A DNA stretch of 6,801 nucleotides, from the NCBI GenBank assembly GCA_013911715.1, contig JACEST010000108.1, positions 1 to 6,801 on the forward strand, written 5' to 3'. Made by a program: the position numbers and the translations under genes. The DNA comes from Sphingopyxis sp. Its GTDB lineage: Bacteria; Pseudomonadota; Alphaproteobacteria; Sphingomonadales; Sphingomonadaceae. The notes beneath the pieces are model-generated. The model was not told the origin of the DNA and did no database searches. It saw only the letters and a program-made list of their open reading frames with translations. Within the stretch, counting starts at the first letter, position 1; each line of letters starts with the position of its first letter. This document shows positions 5,592 through 6,801 of the stretch, in pieces.

Positions 5592-6788
5592 ATGTCGATC
5601 ACCCCGTTGATGCCCGTTTATCCGCGGTGCGGATTTCGGCCGGTGCGCGGCGAGGGGTGCTATTTGATTGGTGAAGACGGCAGCCGCGCGCTCGATTTTG
5701 CCGCCGGCATTGCTGTGAATGCGTTCGGGCATGGCCATCCGCATCTGACCCGCGCGATTGCCGAGCAGGCCGCGACGCTGATGCATGTGTCGAACCTCTA
5801 TGGCAGCCCGCAGGGAGAAGCTTTGGCGCAGCGGATCGTCGACAACAGCTTTGCCGACACTGTCTTTTTCACCAATTCGGGGGTCGAGGCGATCGAGTGC
5901 GCGATCAAAACCGCGCGCGCCTATCATGACGCCAATGGCAATCCCGACCGGTACAAGCTGATCACCTTCAAAAACGCGTTCCACGGCCGTTCGCTGGGCG
6001 CGATTTCGGCGACCGATCAGGCGAAGATGCGGGGTGGTTTTGAACCGCTGCTCCCCGGCTTTGCCTATGCCAAGTTCAACGATCTGGCGGGCGCATTGGC
6101 GCTGATCGATGACGAGACAGCGGGCTTCCTGGTCGAAACGGTTCAGGGCGAGGGCGGGATGACGGCGGGCACGCCCGAGTTTATCCAGGGGCTGCGCAAG
6201 GCGTGTGACGAGCATGGCCTGCTGCTGATCCTCGACGAAATCCAGTGCGGCTATGGCCGGACGGGCAAGATGTGGGCCTATGAACATTATGGCATCACCC
6301 CCGATATTTTGACGTCGGCCAAGGGCATCGGCGGCGGCTTTCCGCTCGGTGCCTGCCTTGCGACCGAGGAAGCGGCGAAGGGCATGGTGGTTGGCACCCA
6401 TGGTTCAACCTATGGCGGCAATCCGCTGGCGATGGCGGCGGGGCAGGCAGTGCTGGACGTGATGCTGGAGCCGGGCTTTCTGGAGCATGTTACCGCGATG
6501 GGCGACCGGCTGCGCGCCGCGTTCGAGCAGCTGATCCCCAATCATGACGAGCTGTTCGAGGAAATCCGGGGCAAGGGATTGATGCTAGGCATCAAGATGA
6601 AGGAACCGGCGGTCAGCCGCGATTTCGTCGCCCATCTGCGCGACAACCACGGGTTGCTGACGGTAGCGGCGGGCGAGAATGTTTTCCGCGTGCTGCCGCC
6701 GTTGATCATCGACGAAAGCCATATCGCCGAATGCATCGAACGGCTGTCGGCGGGTGCGGCGAGTTACGTAGCGCCGGTGACGGCGTGA
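5592..6788 (+). CDS. argD: Acetylornithine aminotransferase (class III, PLP-dependent)
   Basis: The 398-residue protein is the usual length for ArgD, which moves an amino group from glutamate to N-acetylglutamate semialdehyde to make N-acetylornithine in cytoplasmic arginine synthesis; many ArgDs also serve lysine synthesis. Class III marks are all present: SNLYGSPQGEALA (67-79), FTNSGVEAIECAIKTAR (about 93-109) binding the PLP phosphate, FHGRS (130-134), VETVQGEGG, Asp215 in LDEIQCGYGRTG contacting the PLP ring nitrogen, Lys244 in TSAKGIGGGFPLGA forming the Schiff base, and Thr273 in GTHGSTYGGNP. ATG 5592 follows GGAG at 5581-5584 with 7 bases between, and translation from there gives the normal N terminus. 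Class III also includes GABA and succinylornithine aminotransferases, but the motif set and length favour ArgD. Any following arginine gene, such as argF, would lie outside the window. Confidence 0.94.
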   Translation: MSITPLMPVYPRCGFRPVRGEGCYLIGEDGSRALDFAAGIAVNAFGHGHPHLTRAIAEQAATLMHVSNLYGSPQGEALAQRIVDNSFADTVFFTNSGVEAIECAIKTARAYHDANGNPDRYKLITFKNAFHGRSLGAISATDQAKMRGGFEPLLPGFAYAKFNDLAGALALIDDETAGFLVETVQGEGGMTAGTPEFIQGLRKACDEHGLLLILDEIQCGYGRTGKMWAYEHYGITPDILTSAKGIGGGFPLGACLATEEAAKGMVVGTHGSTYGGNPLAMAAGQAVLDVMLEPGFLEHVTAMGDRLRAAFEQLIPNHDELFEEIRGKGLMLGIKMKEPAVSRDFVAHLRDNHGLLTVAAGENVFRVLPPLIIDESHIAECIERLSAGAASYVAPVTA

Positions 6789-6800
6789 CAAACCGTCACC
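6776..6800. repeat. Perfect 8-bp inverted repeat across the argD stop codon
   Basis: GGTGACGG at 6776-6783 and CCGTCACC at 6793-6800 are exact reverse complements with a 9-base loop that contains the argD TGA. The window ends one base later, so a T-run or further repeat cannot be judged. The last seven bases, GTCACCC, are also those that open the REP-like unit at 5443. Confidence 0.5.
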
Positions 6801-6801
6801 C

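Noticed and set aside
5556..6401. Open frame of 281 codons on the minus strand
   Set aside because: It lies almost wholly antisense to argD, whose motifs and codon bias are clear. It has no recognisable domain, and long antisense frames are expected in GC-rich genes.
1..6801. CRISPR array, tRNA, rRNA or insertion sequence
   Set aside because: I saw no regularly spaced repeats, no tRNA-like cloverleaf or rRNA motifs, and no transposase frame.

Overview
The window is GC-rich, with strong G/C preference at third codon positions. Its gene content and repeats look like an alphaproteobacterium, most probably a sphingomonad (Sphingopyxis/Sphingomonas type). This rests on codon style, on an ArgD with the alphaproteobacterial look, and on short palindromic intergenic repeats of the CCCTGAA...TTCAGGG and GCTCCGG...CCGGAGC kinds, which I recall as common in sphingomonads. 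No database was searched. All confident genes lie on the plus strand.

Region 1 (1-3323): the last codons of an upstream gene, possibly an RsuA/RluF-type pseudouridine synthase, are followed by two exported peptidases. These are a signal-peptided S66 LD-carboxypeptidase (93-1151) and a 676-residue S9 prolyl-oligopeptidase-type serine peptidase (1293-3323). Between them is a perfect 27-bp inverted repeat made of two head-to-head palindromic units. The first enzyme would act on peptidoglycan peptides and the second on oligopeptides; a shared turnover role in the periplasm is only an inference.

Region 2 (3324-4560): two small membrane-anchored proteins of unknown function lie in tandem. Although dissimilar at first sight, both have an N-terminal transmembrane segment, cysteines at exactly positions 84 and 102, an EP pair at 89-90 and a shared C-terminal EH-containing block. 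I read them as diverged paralogs of an unrecognised family. This is the most novel-looking item in the window.

Region 3 (4561-5591): a HicA-HicB type II toxin-antitoxin operon. A good sigma-70-like promoter has its -10 box inside a 7-bp-arm palindrome just before hicA, which suggests autorepression by the ribbon-helix-helix antitoxin. After it comes about 300 bp with repeats, including a REP-like hairpin, a second imperfect stem-loop and a possible 38-codon ORF on the minus strand.

Region 4 (5592-6801): argD, acetylornithine aminotransferase of arginine synthesis, with all key PLP-binding residues. A perfect 8-bp inverted repeat spans its stop codon at the window edge.
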